64,000 nucleotides of DNA from JBHHUI01 sp965248775 (GCA_965248775.1 OZ252150.1:6076001-6140000); one strand, 5' to 3'; shown: positions 1-9,554, counted from the stretch's first letter. Translations and numbers: made by a program. The notes: generated by a model not told the origin, from the sequence alone.

Positions 1-1
1 C

Positions 2-874
2 AAGATCTGGTCAGAGCGCCTGCCGACACTCGCGAGCTGGGCTACGTCCACAGAAATCCCCGCAATCTATCGCACCGTAGATGTAGAAGGGACAAGACGA
101 TTGGCCTTGTTCTCAGGACTGTACTCCATTCGAATGTCGGTTTCCTAAGACGATGGCGTGACCTGGCGCGAGTTTGCGCCGATCGGGGATTTTGGAGGGT
201 TTGCCGCCATGAGTTCCCTCGTGCCGTTGCCGGCTCCCGGGCACTACCTCGCGACATTTCAGGACGATGGCCGTTTTCGTTTCGGCGGCGTCGAGGCGTC
301 AGGAGTGCGGACGTTATACAAAACCTTTTCTGCGGATGGCGGCCTGACCTGGTCTTAGCCAGAAGAGGTCTTTCGTGACGAAAGAATTCATTAATGCGAG
401 GCTGGCATCCTCTCTTCGTCCGAGGGGAGTCAGTTCTGTTCCCTGCAACAAGGCAGTAGAGATCGTCCGACCTCACGCGTTATCTTTTCCAATGATGAGG
501 GTAAGACTTGGACGCAGCCGCGCTTACTTCCCAAGAAGCTCACAGGCGATCGGCACGTCGGCGTATATGCTTCGGACGGACGGCTGTTTGTTTGCTTTCG
601 TGATTCCGGGCGCCCTAGCCCGACCTGGGGAGACTGGCTCAGATGGGTTGGCACCGACGATGACGTCGTCGCCGGACGCGATGGAGCATACCGCGTCCGT
701 TTGATGCAAAATCATAAAGCGATGGCTTGCGGATACTCCGGCTTACATATCCTACCGGACGGCGGGATCGTGGCAATCTCGTATGGTCATTGGATTGATG
801 GTGAAGAAGCATTCGTGGTCAGCCTGCGGTTCACGTTGGACAAGCTGGACGCAAAGGCCGTGGCAGCTTGGTGA
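2..874 (+). pseudogene. Sialidase-like (BNR/Asp-box) gene, decayed
   Basis: One reading frame runs from the window edge to a TGA at 872-874 and carries three Asp-box motifs (S-x-D-x-G-x-T-W): DDGVTW near 149, SADGGLTW near 335 and SNDEGKTW near 485. Asp boxes mark the six-bladed propeller of sialidases and related glycosidases. The frame is broken by TAA at 146-148, TAG at 356-358 and TAA at 392-394, while homology-like sequence continues on both sides, so this is point-mutation decay and not a chance frame. The 5' end lies outside the window. It is followed in the same direction by a VOC gene and an SDR gene. The substrate cannot be read from the sequence. Confidence 0.72.
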
Positions 875-920
875 AGGTGCCCGAACAATTGAAACAATAA
901 CTTAGCGTACAGGTTCGGCG

Positions 921-1298
921 ATGGATCTACTCCAAACTTCAATCAATCTGATTAGAATCGACGATAGCGTCGACTTCTACACGAACCTGTTAGGATTTAC
1001 GTTCTTGTGTCGCAGGGAGAGACCTGAGAGTAATTCCGAAATTGCATTCCTGGAATTCGAACCGGGAAAGCACCAACTGCAGCTCATGTATTGGCGCGAG
1101 AAGGAAGCATATATCGGCGGAGACCGGTTCGACCATCTCGCGATTCGCGGGCCGGACCTAGACGCAATATTTTAGCAGCTGCTGGACGCCGGTGTAGAAA
1201 TCGTAAAAGAGCCATACCAGCCCGCCGACACTATGGATCGATTCGCCTTCGTTAATGATCCGAACGGCATCACGCTAGAGCTTGTCGAGCGGCCGTAG
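921..1298 (+). pseudogene. VOC/glyoxalase-family protein with internal TAG
   Basis: The frame begins MDLLQTSINLIRIDDSVDFY, typical of the first beta-alpha-beta-beta-beta module of the vicinal oxygen chelate fold, and ends with NDPNGITLELVE, the usual last strand with its metal-ligand Glu. An in-frame TAG at 1173-1175 splits it into 84 and 40 codons; the downstream part (QLLDAGVEIVKEP) continues in the same frame, as in intact relatives of about 125 residues. It may be inactive, or the TAG may be a sequence error. The substrate is unknown. The SDR gene begins 13 bp downstream. Confidence 0.7.
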
Positions 1299-1311
1299 GG
1301 ATCGCCGGGGT

Positions 1312-2109
1312 ATGGAGTTTCAAGGCAAAGTAGCTGTCGTCACCGGTGCGGCAATGGGCATCGGCGAGGCAACCGCTAAGATCTTCGCGCGCGAAGGCGC
1401 CTCCATTGTCATTGTCGACCTAAATGAAGAGGAAGGCCGCCAAACTGCCGAAGCAATCGTGGCACAGGGCGGCAAAGCCTTCTTTGTAAAGGCAGACGTG
1501 GCCGAGGCGCAAGCCGTTCAAAATATGGTTGGGGAAGTAATGTCGAAGCTTGGCCGGATCGATGCACTTGCGAATGTAGCCGGAATTCGCGGACGTCTGG
1601 AAGACATCGTCGAAATGTCTGAGGAAGAGTGGCACCATGTGGTCGATGTAAACTTGACGGGCGTCTATCTTTGTTCTAAGTATTGCATTCCGGTCATGTT
1701 GGAGCAGGGCGGCGGGGCGATCGTGAACGTCGCGTCGACGGCAAGTTTTCTCAACGTCCCGAAGTCCACGGCCTACGCTGCGGCCAAAGGTGGTGTTGTT
1801 TCGTTGACGCGGAGCATGAACCTTGATTTTGCGCGCGAGAATATCCGCATCAACGCCGTCGCGCCTGGCGATGTAGATACACGCATGACAAGGTGGTTCA
1901 TGTCCCAACATGGAGACGTGGACGAACTGATCAAGCGGCGGGGAAAACGCATCCCACTTGGGAGGATGCAGCGACCGGAAGAAATCGCGGAAGTCATCGT
2001 CTTCCTTGCCAGTTCGAAAGCTTCGGCGGTAACTGGCGTGACAGTTCCGGTGGATGGAGGTATTTCGTCCACTTCGCCGCTGTGGATGACCACGGCTGAT
2101 GCTGACTAG
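1312..2109 (+). CDS. SDR-family NAD(P)-dependent oxidoreductase
   Basis: A classical short-chain dehydrogenase/reductase of 265 residues, the usual length. It shows the cofactor motif TGAAMGIG at residues 11-18, an NVAG motif (normally NNAG) and the catalytic Ser and YxxxK in VNVAST...STAYAAAKGG. It ends with the common C-terminal VPVDGG. The ATG at 1312 was chosen because MEFQGKVAVVTG matches family N-termini and the paralogue at 4693 starts MEFKGK; an upstream in-frame TTG would add ten odd residues. Likely role: oxidation or reduction of a sugar, polyol or hydroxy acid in the cytoplasm. The sialidase and VOC remnants lie just upstream in the same direction. Confidence 0.9.
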   Translation: MEFQGKVAVVTGAAMGIGEATAKIFAREGASIVIVDLNEEEGRQTAEAIVAQGGKAFFVKADVAEAQAVQNMVGEVMSKLGRIDALANVAGIRGRLEDIVEMSEEEWHHVVDVNLTGVYLCSKYCIPVMLEQGGGAIVNVASTASFLNVPKSTAYAAAKGGVVSLTRSMNLDFARENIRINAVAPGDVDTRMTRWFMSQHGDVDELIKRRGKRIPLGRMQRPEEIAEVIVFLASSKASAVTGVTVPVDGGISSTSPLWMTTADAD

Positions 2110-2309
2110 ATCATTGCGACCAAGTTCATATTTTGTTGCCGGTGCCGAGTCAAGATTGCCGAGCTAGAAGCCCGGCGTGAGCGGATGCGGGCCTGGATTG
2201 CATTGCCTTGGTGGCAGCGGTTGCGGACACCGCCGGAGTAGAAATATGGACAAACACGAATTCCGAGGTCGCTCGTGTCAATGCAGCGCTTACACTTTGA
2301 GACTGACTC

Positions 2310-4325
2310 GTGAGTGACTCCTCGTGCAGCTATCCAAAATCAATGATTGTGACGCGCCTGCCACGCTGGCTGCGCCCCGACCATCCGCTGGTGCAGCCAG
2401 CCATCGCCCTTGGATCTCGTCACCACCAGCTGCTACAAATTGTGTTGCTGGTGGGGCTGGCGGGTCTTGGCCTCTGGACTGCGCGGGCCGGGCCGCATAT
2501 ACCCAGAATAGTGACATTCCTCATTCCGCTTGCGGCGTTGAGCCTCGTGCTGCGCATTGCGATCACGGCGGCAGTGGGCTATACCATCGATCGCGCGCTT
2601 GCGTACGGCACCTGGGACCAAGTGCGCGTGACCACCATGGGCACCGACGAAGCGCTGCTCGCCATATGCGCGGCGGGCATCTACCGGATGCGGAACTTGC
2701 TCGCAGTGAGCGTGCTCGCGCGTCTTGCACTGGTCGCGGTCTTCGTCGCCGAATTGCGGCGCTGGCCACAGGATGCGCTCAGATTTGTATTTCTTGAGGC
2801 TGAACCGCAGCTGCCCTGGTCGGTCGTGGCCGTGCTGCTTGGACTCGGCGCGCTAGCGGCGCTGTTGCATCCGCTGGGCGATGCAGCGCTGAGCGCCGCG
2901 GTCGGCACGCTCTCGGCCCGCGCGAACGAACGGCACATCCGCTTGACAATTACGAGCGGTGCAGTCCTGCTGCGGCTTGCCCCGTGGGCACTGGTCACCG
3001 GCCTCGCAATTGCCGTAGCGAGGGTTGCGCCAGACTACGCCGCTTACGGGCCGACGGACTTTGCGCGGTTTCTACTCGCACTAGCGGTCGCGACGGAGGG
3101 CATGTTCGGACTGGCCCCGGCGACCGTTGCGGGCGCGGGTTATGCCATCGCGCGTCTGGATTGGGGGGTCCTCATTGGTCCGGCGGCGCTGACCGTCGTG
3201 CTCGGCCTGTTCGTACTGGCGCGCGCCCTCGTCCGATTTGCCGCCGCAGGGTTCGGGGCGGTTCCAGAAGTGCGTATTCGCTGGCGGACTGCCTCGGTGG
3301 TCGCCGTAGGAGCGGCATTGGCTCCGGTCGTCGCCGGTCTGTGGATTGTGCGTCCAATGTCGTCGCTGGCGCTGTGCGCCCAACCGTTGACGAAGGCGAT
3401 AGGGCGCGACTTGCCGCCTACAACTCTGCCGGTGATAACGCCGGTATGGTCACCGGACGGGAAGCAAATGGTGTACCGGGCTAATGTGGACGGCAACAAC
3501 GATATCTTTGCAGTGGATGCCGACGGCCGCAACGAGCGCAATCTCACAGCACACCCGGCCTCCGAACGCTTACCGGTCTGGTCACCGGACGGAGGGTCGG
3601 TAGTCTTTCAGCGCCAAGGTGGGAACAGCTGGGAGGCCGTGCACCTTGTTTTGAACAGCGGGCAAGAAACGTCCCTCGCCAACGGCCTCGGCCATAGCTG
3701 GAATCCGGCCTGGTCACCGGATGGGAACTGGATTGCCTTTCTGCGCAAAGACGATCTCAATTTAGGAATTGGGGAAGAATTGCTCGCCTATTTACGCACC
3801 GACAATACCAATCAGGAAATATACGTTGCCCGCATAGACGGCAGCGAACTCTACAATATTTCCAACCGGCCGGAACCTGATTGGTCGCCGGTGTGGTCGC
3901 CAGATAGCGAGAATTTGGCATATGAAACAACCCAAGGTAATCGACGCGTTATTCAGGTTGTAAGCGTGCACAGCTGGAGCCAGTCGAAGGCCGTGACCAT
4001 AGATCATCTGGTGACAGTCTGGCATCCGGTCTGGGCGCCCGACAGCCACCGACTAGCCTTCCAGAGCTCTGACAATGTCGGTGGGTCTGCAGTCAGTGGA
4101 CGCCTCGACATCGACATATTCGTGCTGGACTCCGGTACCGGCGAGATGCGCAGTCTGACATTTCATCCTGACATGGATACGAATCCGCAATGGTCGAAGA
4201 CCGGTGGGCTGATCAGTTTCGATCGGTTCAATCGGCAATCGGGCGGCTCGCAGATGGTCGTGGATGCGTTCGGAATTGCCCCGCCGCGTCCGCTGCCTGA
4301 TTGCGACCAGATCAGCGCAAGCTGA
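2310..4325 (+). CDS. Multi-pass membrane protein with C-terminal PD40/TolB-like propeller
   Basis: About the first 350 residues are hydrophobic, with roughly eight membrane segments (for example LLQIVLLVGLAGLGLW and TVVLGLFVLARALV). The rest has at least five PD40 blades with W-[SA]-P-D-[GS] turns (PVWSPDGKQ, PVWSPDGGS, PAWSPDGNW, PVWSPDSEN, PVWAPDSHR). PD40 repeats form TolB-like propellers, so the C-terminal part is probably extracytoplasmic and binds protein or cell-wall ligands. The start is a GTG at 2310; an ATG at 2343 would give almost the same protein. Such fusions are common in Chloroflexota. It stands alone; the gene downstream is a DUF1028 fragment. No enzymatic function is apparent. 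Confidence 0.8.
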   Translation: MSDSSCSYPKSMIVTRLPRWLRPDHPLVQPAIALGSRHHQLLQIVLLVGLAGLGLWTARAGPHIPRIVTFLIPLAALSLVLRIAITAAVGYTIDRALAYGTWDQVRVTTMGTDEALLAICAAGIYRMRNLLAVSVLARLALVAVFVAELRRWPQDALRFVFLEAEPQLPWSVVAVLLGLGALAALLHPLGDAALSAAVGTLSARANERHIRLTITSGAVLLRLAPWALVTGLAIAVARVAPDYAAYGPTDFARFLLALAVATEGMFGLAPATVAGAGYAIARLDWGVLIGPAALTVVLGLFVLARALVRFAAAGFGAVPEVRIRWRTASVVAVGAALAPVVAGLWIVRPMSSLALCAQPLTKAIGRDLPPTTLPVITPVWSPDGKQMVYRANVDGNNDIFAVDADGRNERNLTAHPASERLPVWSPDGGSVVFQRQGGNSWEAVHLVLNSGQETSLANGLGHSWNPAWSPDGNWIAFLRKDDLNLGIGEELLAYLRTDNTNQEIYVARIDGSELYNISNRPEPDWSPVWSPDSENLAYETTQGNRRVIQVVSVHSWSQSKAVTIDHLVTVWHPVWAPDSHRLAFQSSDNVGGSAVSGRLDIDIFVLDSGTGEMRSLTFHPDMDTNPQWSKTGGLISFDRFNRQSGGSQMVVDAFGIAPPRPLPDCDQISAS

Positions 4326-4541
4326 TTTGTGCGGAGCTACGCCGTGTGCCTCAACACGTTTTCCATCGTCGCCTGCGACCTGGACGAGCAGGCCTGGGGC
4401 ATCGCCGTCGCGAGCAAGTTCCTCGCCGCTGGTGATATCGTACCCTGGGTGCGGGCGAGCGTCGGCGCAATCGCCACACACGCCCATGCAAAAGTTGGAT
4501 ACGAACCAGACGGATTGGCAAACATGCAAGCGGGCAAGGAA
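4326..4541 (+). pseudogene. DUF1028-family N-terminal fragment
   Basis: The translated stretch NTFSIVACDLDEQAWGIAVA, followed by SKFLAAGDIVPW and VGAIATHAHA, matches the conserved N-terminus of DUF1028 proteins (TFSIVARD...GVAVQSKFFAVG...VGAVATQA), an Ntn-hydrolase-like family. Only about 70 residues remain of roughly 220; the frame then runs into unrelated sequence near 4540. There is no good start codon or ribosome binding site. It is a truncated remnant between the propeller gene and the second SDR gene. The family assignment rests on memory of the motif. Confidence 0.6.
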
Positions 4542-4692
4542 TCCAAGACAGGATGTTACCGAGAGGATAGAAAAAACATCCCCAAAAGTATAATTTCCTA
4601 TACATCGAGTCGACATGTAAAGAATTATTCAATTCGGGCATCCTTGACTTTGCTACATCTCGTTTAGCAGGACGCAAAGAGGTCAGTAAACT

Positions 4693-5535
4693 ATGGAATT
4701 TAAAGGCAAGGTGGCAATCGTCACCGGGGGAGCGATGGGGATGGGCGAGGCAACCTGCCGCGTCTTCGCGCGGGAAGGCGCTGCGGTTGTCGTCGTGGAC
4801 ATTAACGAGGAAGAGGGCGTCAAAACGGCTGCAGAGATCAACGCCGGGGGTGGTAGGGCCATCTTTGTAAAAACCGACGTTTCGAACTCCGACGACGTCA
4901 GGGCCATGGTGGAGCAAGTCGCCGGAATTAATTCCGAGAGAACGGGCGCGGGTTTTGGGCAAATCGACGTTCTCGTGAATGTCGTCGGCATTCGCGGGCC
5001 GCTGGAAAACGTTGTGGAGATGGAAGAGGCGGAGTGGGACCGCGTCGTCGACGTGAACCTGAAAAGCGTTTTCCTATGCTCGAAGTACGTCATCCCCGCC
5101 ATGCTGCGACAGGGCGGCGGCTCGATCGTCAATGTGGCCTCGATATCTGGATTCGTGAACAATCCGAAGTCCACGGCCTATGCGGCTGCCAAGGGAGGCG
5201 TGGTCTCACTTACGCGAAGCATGAGCCTTGATTTTGCCCGGCGGAACATACGCATCAACGCCGTCGCTCCTGGAGACACAGATACGCAGATGCAGAGATT
5301 CTTCATCACCGAGTTAGGGCTTGGTGACCCAGACGAGGTGATCCGGCAACGAGGCCGGCGCATCCCCCGTGGCCGAATGCTGCAACCGGAAGAGATCGCC
5401 GAGGTGATCGTCTTTCTGGCCGGCCCAAGGGCCTCTGGAATCTATGGGACGATCTGTCCTGTGGACGCGGGAATCATGGCAGCGTCTACGACGGTTGATC
5501 CGAATACCTATATTCAAGGCAACGACAATGGCTGA
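4693..5535 (+). CDS. SDR-family NAD(P)-dependent oxidoreductase (paralogue of 1312)
   Basis: A classical SDR of 280 residues with TGGAMGMG at residues 11-18, NVVG in place of NNAG, and the catalytic Ser plus YAAAK in VNVASI...STAYAAAKGG. It is closely similar to the SDR at 1312-2109 in both halves but carries an insert around residues 77-86 (GINSERTGAG). The final codons overlap the ATG of the Gfo/Idh gene (ATGGCTGA, 5528-5535), so the two were translationally coupled. This suggests a sugar or cyclitol oxidation module in which both partners act on related substrates. The substrate is unknown. Confidence 0.9.
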   Translation: MEFKGKVAIVTGGAMGMGEATCRVFAREGAAVVVVDINEEEGVKTAAEINAGGGRAIFVKTDVSNSDDVRAMVEQVAGINSERTGAGFGQIDVLVNVVGIRGPLENVVEMEEAEWDRVVDVNLKSVFLCSKYVIPAMLRQGGGSIVNVASISGFVNNPKSTAYAAAKGGVVSLTRSMSLDFARRNIRINAVAPGDTDTQMQRFFITELGLGDPDEVIRQRGRRIPRGRMLQPEEIAEVIVFLAGPRASGIYGTICPVDAGIMAASTTVDPNTYIQGNDNG

Positions 5536-5985
5536 GCGGCTTCGATGGGGAATCTTGTCTACGGCGGCTATCAATAAGGCGCTGATCGGACGATCCGGCT
5601 AGCGGCGCGCAGTGAACTGGTCGCCATTGCCAGTCGCAATGCGAAGCGAGCCCAGGCCTATGCCAAAGCAAATGATATTCCCAGGGCATACGCTCGCTAT
5701 GAAGACCTGCTGGCCGACCCCGAGGTGGATATAATCTATAACCCGCGTCCCAATGCGCTCCATTGCGAATGGACGGTAAAGGCCGCTCAGGCCGGCAAGC
5801 ACGTGCTGTGCGAGAAGCCGCTTGTAATCGACCTGGCCGAGATGGATGAACTAGAGGCGGCCGCAGCCGCTAACAAAGTGACCATCTTCGAAGCGTTTGC
5901 CAGCCTGCATCATCCGCAGACGCGAAAAATCATTGAGCTGGTCGCTGCCGGTGAGCTTGGCGACCTGCAAATGATTATCGCGTGG

Positions 5986-7167
5986 TTCACTACCGGACAC
6001 TTTCTGCGCGGGGCATGTCAAGGGCGACCGGGATGGGCAGATGCTCATTTAGGAACTGTTCCAGCAGGCGCAAGCCGAGTTGAAATAGGCTCAGATCACA
6101 GCGGTCGGTGCGGTGAATGACTTGCACCCAATTATCTCGTTTGGCGATGACGCCCAAGTAGATGATCCAGATGTAGGCAAGGCAAGCTGCGATCATCAAC
6201 CGGGCCAGGTCGGCGATATGGCTTTTATGCAAATTGAAGCCCCGGCTTTTCTGGTCGGAGAAGAAAGTTTCAATACGAAAGCGTTTGTTATACCAGGAAC
6301 AGGCTTCGGCAACCAGCTCCAGGTTGGTGACCAGATAGAGGGGCTCTTTGCAGTCGCGCTGCCACCACGCGATGGCAAGGACGGGCCCATATTCCTGCTG
6401 GGTGAAGGCGACATCCGGCACGCCGCGGTATGCACCACGGGGCACATCCAGGTCGGCGAAGGCGAACCAGTCGCCCCCTTCACATAGCTGGACATGCTTG
6501 GCCGTGCGACAGACGTAGGCCCATTCGTAGTCATTCAGAGCCGCCTGGAGGTTCGTGCCATCGAATTCACCATCCCCCAGGAAGACGACATCGCTTGCAG
6601 GGGGCACCAAAGCGTGTACTTCTGTCAACAACTGCACGTGTGTCGCTTCTGAAAAATGTCCCTTGCTCCCTTTGACGGTGACCCACGCCACCGGCAAAGC
6701 ACGTTGCTTGTAGATGACGCTCACCATCAGGGTCAGGCAACCGCGGCCCACTTCGCTGCCGTCCATTGCCAACACGAGCGTGCGGTCCTGCGCCAGACCC
6801 TGCAATAAGGGTTCAGCGAAGGGTAGAAAGAAGACTTCGTTATTAATATGCTCATTCTTGACCCAGCGGGCGTACCGTTTGACCCGGCTCTCGGGTTTGT
6901 TGCCGTCTGGCACTTTCCTGGCGATCGCCGGTAGCTGGCTACTCTGGCTGCGGACAATTCCGCTGACCATGGCAGCGAGCGTATCCAAATGGCGAGCCAA
7001 GTTGCCCTGCGGTTCTCCTGGGTACAGTTGCCGCAAGGCGCTCTTTATGGCACGATATGTACGGCGGTTGTCACTCATGGCGATACTCCCCTTGTTCTGT
7101 GGTAGAACGGAGAGTGTAGCCGAGAGGCAACCGCTAATCAATCACGGATAAAGTGTCCGGTAGTGAA
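5986..7167 (-). mobile_element. IS4-family insertion sequence with ends and target duplication
   Basis: The element is bounded by an 18-bp perfect inverted repeat: TTCACTACCGGACACTTT at 5986-6003 and its reverse complement at 7150-7167. It is flanked by TCGCGTGG, 8 bp, at 5978-5985 and 7168-7175 (9 bp, ATCGCGTGG, if the last element base is assigned to the target). Total length is about 1.18 kb with a single transposase on the minus strand. It sits inside the Gfo/Idh gene, whose frame is restored when the element and one repeat are removed. Confidence 0.93.
5990..7078 (-). CDS. IS4-family DDE transposase
   Basis: The protein of 362 residues carries the IS4 signature Y-x2-R-x3-E-x6-K in YNKRFRIETFFSDQK, with the first Asp in LAMDGSEVG and the second in FLGDGEFDG. 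The start is taken at MSDNRRTYRA because an AGGGGAG ribosome site lies 8 bases upstream; a longer frame reaches 7141 but runs towards the terminal repeat. The TAG stop lies inside the left inverted repeat, as is common for compact ISs. The frame is intact, so the element may be active or recently active. Confidence 0.92.
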   Translation of the reverse strand: MSDNRRTYRAIKSALRQLYPGEPQGNLARHLDTLAAMVSGIVRSQSSQLPAIARKVPDGNKPESRVKRYARWVKNEHINNEVFFLPFAEPLLQGLAQDRTLVLAMDGSEVGRGCLTLMVSVIYKQRALPVAWVTVKGSKGHFSEATHVQLLTEVHALVPPASDVVFLGDGEFDGTNLQAALNDYEWAYVCRTAKHVQLCEGGDWFAFADLDVPRGAYRGVPDVAFTQQEYGPVLAIAWWQRDCKEPLYLVTNLELVAEACSWYNKRFRIETFFSDQKSRGFNLHKSHIADLARLMIAACLAYIWIIYLGVIAKRDNWVQVIHRTDRCDLSLFQLGLRLLEQFLNEHLPIPVALDMPRAESVR

Positions 7168-7785
7168 TCGCGTGGCAGGCTTTCTACCTGCCGCCGGAAA
7201 AACGAGACAATATCCGCCTAAGTCCGGAACTGGGCGGCGGCAGTCTGCGGGACGTGGGAGTTTATCCGGTTAGCTTTTCGATTGCAGTCAATCAGGCCGG
7301 GCCGCCCGTGGAAGTGTGGGCGACGCAGATGCTCGGGGAAACCGGCCTCGATGCTTCCATGATGGCCCAAATGCATTTTGCGAATGGTCTGGTCGCTCAA
7401 ATTTCCGGCGGCCACCGCAGACCGAGGCACAGGGGCGCGCATGTCGTAGGCGACCGGCTCATGCTCGAGATCAGTGAGCCCTCTATGCCGTTGGGCACTG
7501 AAGACAAAAAACCTTCAAATCCTTGCATTCAGCCGCGAAGGGACGTACGAAACAATAGTCACGCCAGCCACGGACGCATACCTGTGCGAGGTTCGGGCCA
7601 TGGAGGCATGCGTACTTGATAATGCGCCGCCCGTGGTTCCATTGAGCCTCAGTCGGGACATTCTGAGGACCGCGCTGGCTCTATATCAGTCGGCCGAAAT
7701 TGGAAACCTGGTCACTCTCTGAAGCAGAGGCTGTGGACGACTTGCCAGGCCACGGCTTCCGCTTTTGTGGGTAAGCGCCACGCTT

Positions 7786-8244
7786 TTAATTCACCTCGAC
7801 CACCATTTCAACTTCAACCGCAAAGTTTTCCGGGATTGTCATACCCACCGCGCTGCGCGCGTGATAGCCGGCCGGTCCGAAAACATCACGCAGGAAATCG
7901 CTGCATTCATGGATAACGCTGGGCGTGTCGTTGAAACCGGGCGCGACGTTGACCATTCCAAGTACCTTGACAATGCGAACTATGTCGTCCAGTGACCCGA
8001 TGCGCGATTTGATCGCCCGCAGGCAACGCAGTGTGCACAATTTTGCGGCGTAGTAACCTTGTTCGATAGTAAGGTCAGCGCCCACCTTGCCCGTTATGAT
8101 TTCGTCCTCCCAAATGGGGACTTGCCCTGACGTAAATACGAGATTACCGGTTCGGACCGCTTGAATCAATTTTCCGGAGTCAAGTTCGATCGGTTCGATC
8201 GTATAGCCTGATTCGCTGAGTTTCGCTTCGTATGACATCGTCAT
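7786..8244 (-). CDS. RidA/YjgF-family protein
   Basis: 152 residues with the Rid-family core (AVRTGNLVFTSGQVPIWED, VNVAPGFNDTPSVIHECSDF, RSAVGMTIPENFAVEVEMVV), including the conserved Arg near the C-terminus. Rid proteins hydrolyse reactive enamines/imines from PLP enzymes; many paralogues act in catabolic operons. The start at MTMSYEAKL is supported by AGGGAG 5 bases upstream. A truncated second copy with the same upstream leader is at 19279-19450, so the locus was duplicated. It is divergent from the DapA-family gene at 8495 and may share regulatory DNA with it. Confidence 0.9.
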   Translation of the reverse strand: MTMSYEAKLSESGYTIEPIELDSGKLIQAVRTGNLVFTSGQVPIWEDEIITGKVGADLTIEQGYYAAKLCTLRCLRAIKSRIGSLDDIVRIVKVLGMVNVAPGFNDTPSVIHECSDFLRDVFGPAGYHARSAVGMTIPENFAVEVEMVVEVN

Positions 8245-8416
8245 GCTCCCTGGATAGTAGCTTTCGGCGTCGAGCAACCAGCTTGTCTGGCTATGGCGAT
8301 ATGTTCGAAGCGAGTCGATTGGTAGCGATGAATAATATATCAACTTCCAGCCTCTGCCAAAACATAGGAATATCACACTCCGGACGTTGAGAAAGCCTTC
8401 CCGAGGGGATATCTTA

Positions 8417-8445
8417 TTGACCAGACTTCGAAATATTGGTAAAAT
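8417..8445 (+). promoter_or_regulatory. Sigma-70-type promoter for the DapA-family gene
   Basis: TTGACC at 8417-8422 and TAAAAT at 8440-8445 are separated by 17 bases, 50 bp upstream of the start codon at 8495. An AT-rich stretch (ACTATATACGATATATT) lies between the -10 box and the AAGGAG ribosome site and could be an operator. Confidence 0.5.
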
Positions 8446-8494
8446 CGTATCGAGAAGATACTATATACGATATATTTAATCAAGGAGAATAAAA

Positions 8495-9487
8495 ATGGTC
8501 GACGTCATGACAGAACCTGCCACTCAAGAAGGAATCACGGAGAGCGGAACAAAGGGTAACAAATTTCGGGGAATTATGACAGTCCCTTACACCGCGTTTC
8601 ATGAAGGTACAGAAGAGATAAACGAGGGACGAATTCGAGAACATATCCACTTTCTAGCAGACAAGGGTATACATAATATCCTGCTTTTGGGAAGCTCCGG
8701 TTCTTATGCATACATGTCTTTTGAGGAACGGAAGCGGATCATCGATATCGTTATGGATGAAACGCCTAGTCATATGCCGGTAGTTATCGGATCCACGGCC
8801 ACCAGAGCGAGAGACACCGTGATGATGATGCAGTATGCCAAAAACGCCGGCGCCGCCGGCGTGATGGTATCCGCCACCTACTACCTCATCACCGAGGAGC
8901 CAGAACTCTATCACTATTGGGCCGAAGTCAACTCGGTCGGCATACCAGTCGTCATCTACAATATCCCGATGGCCACCGGCCATGATATGAGTGCATCGTT
9001 TCTGGTGAAGCTGGCCCGAGATTTTGAATACATCCAATATGTAAAAGAATCCGCTGCGGACTGGCGCCGGTACCAACAAATGATCACGTTGCAACGCGAG
9101 GATGAGGAGCCGGCGCTCACGCCAATCTGTGGATGGGAAGAATACGCCTTCGAGGTCTTCGCGATGGGGTGGGAGGCGTGGATCTGTGGGTGCTCCAACA
9201 TCATGCCTGATGAATGCGTAAGATTGTATGAGCTCATGATTCTGGAGAAAGACTTCGAGGCCGGCAGGGAACTGTGGCTCAGCAGAATTCTTCCGATCAC
9301 GCAGATGCTCTCTGGCTGGGTGGATGGCGAAAGACTGCCATACCAATACCATACGATCGCTGAAACGGCACTGAGAGCTCTGGGTCGTGGCCTCGGCCCG
9401 CCAAGAAGCCCCTTGTACATGGCTGCCGTGACCCCAGATCATAAAAAGCTGATTGAAAAGACGCTCGGTGACTACGGATACTTATAA
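8495..9487 (+). CDS. DapA/NAL-family aldolase (dihydrodipicolinate synthase superfamily)
   Basis: 330 residues forming a (beta/alpha)8 lyase of the DapA family. The Schiff-base Lys is in YIQYVKES and the catalytic Tyr in VVIYNIP. The usual GTTGE substrate motif is replaced by GSSGS, so the enzyme is unlikely to make lysine precursors; a 2-keto-3-deoxy-sugar-acid, hydroxyproline-type or N-acetylneuraminate-like substrate is more plausible. A strong AAGGAG ribosome site lies 8 bases upstream of ATG 8495, and a sigma-70 promoter lies further upstream. It is alone on its transcript and is followed by a hairpin terminator. RidA is divergent to it. Confidence 0.88.
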   Translation: MVDVMTEPATQEGITESGTKGNKFRGIMTVPYTAFHEGTEEINEGRIREHIHFLADKGIHNILLLGSSGSYAYMSFEERKRIIDIVMDETPSHMPVVIGSTATRARDTVMMMQYAKNAGAAGVMVSATYYLITEEPELYHYWAEVNSVGIPVVIYNIPMATGHDMSASFLVKLARDFEYIQYVKESAADWRRYQQMITLQREDEEPALTPICGWEEYAFEVFAMGWEAWICGCSNIMPDECVRLYELMILEKDFEAGRELWLSRILPITQMLSGWVDGERLPYQYHTIAETALRALGRGLGPPRSPLYMAAVTPDHKKLIEKTLGDYGYL

Positions 9488-9554
9488 GGCCAAATAGTAA
9501 GCTTGCGTGAGTCGGTCGGCTGCGCCCTGTACATTCGGGACGGCTGACAAAAGT

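Larger units (their letters stand above)
5528..7722 (+). pseudogene. Gfo/Idh/MocA oxidoreductase, frameshifted and split by an IS4-type element
   Basis: The start MAERLRWGILSTAAI overlaps the SDR stop. Sequence typical of the family follows (DIIYNPRPNALHCEWTVKAA, HVLCEKPLV with the conserved EKP lysine). It closely parallels the intact paralogue at 14840-15853. Three lesions are visible: a frameshift near 5580-5600, an IS inserted at 5986, and a second frameshift at an A6 run near 7506-7511. If the IS and one target repeat are removed, the frame closes exactly (IIAWQAFYLPPEKRD). The C-terminal part (LSLSRDILRTALALYQSA) is still recognisable. The gene would have encoded an NAD(P)-dependent sugar or inositol dehydrogenase. 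Confidence 0.85.

Noticed and set aside
42..476. Minus-strand frame over the sialidase remnant
   Set aside because: The plus strand carries three Asp boxes in one frame; the minus frame has no recognisable family.
2324..3560. Several overlapping frames within the PD40 membrane-protein gene
   Set aside because: They are rich in Arg, Pro and His and lie inside the well-supported 671-codon gene.
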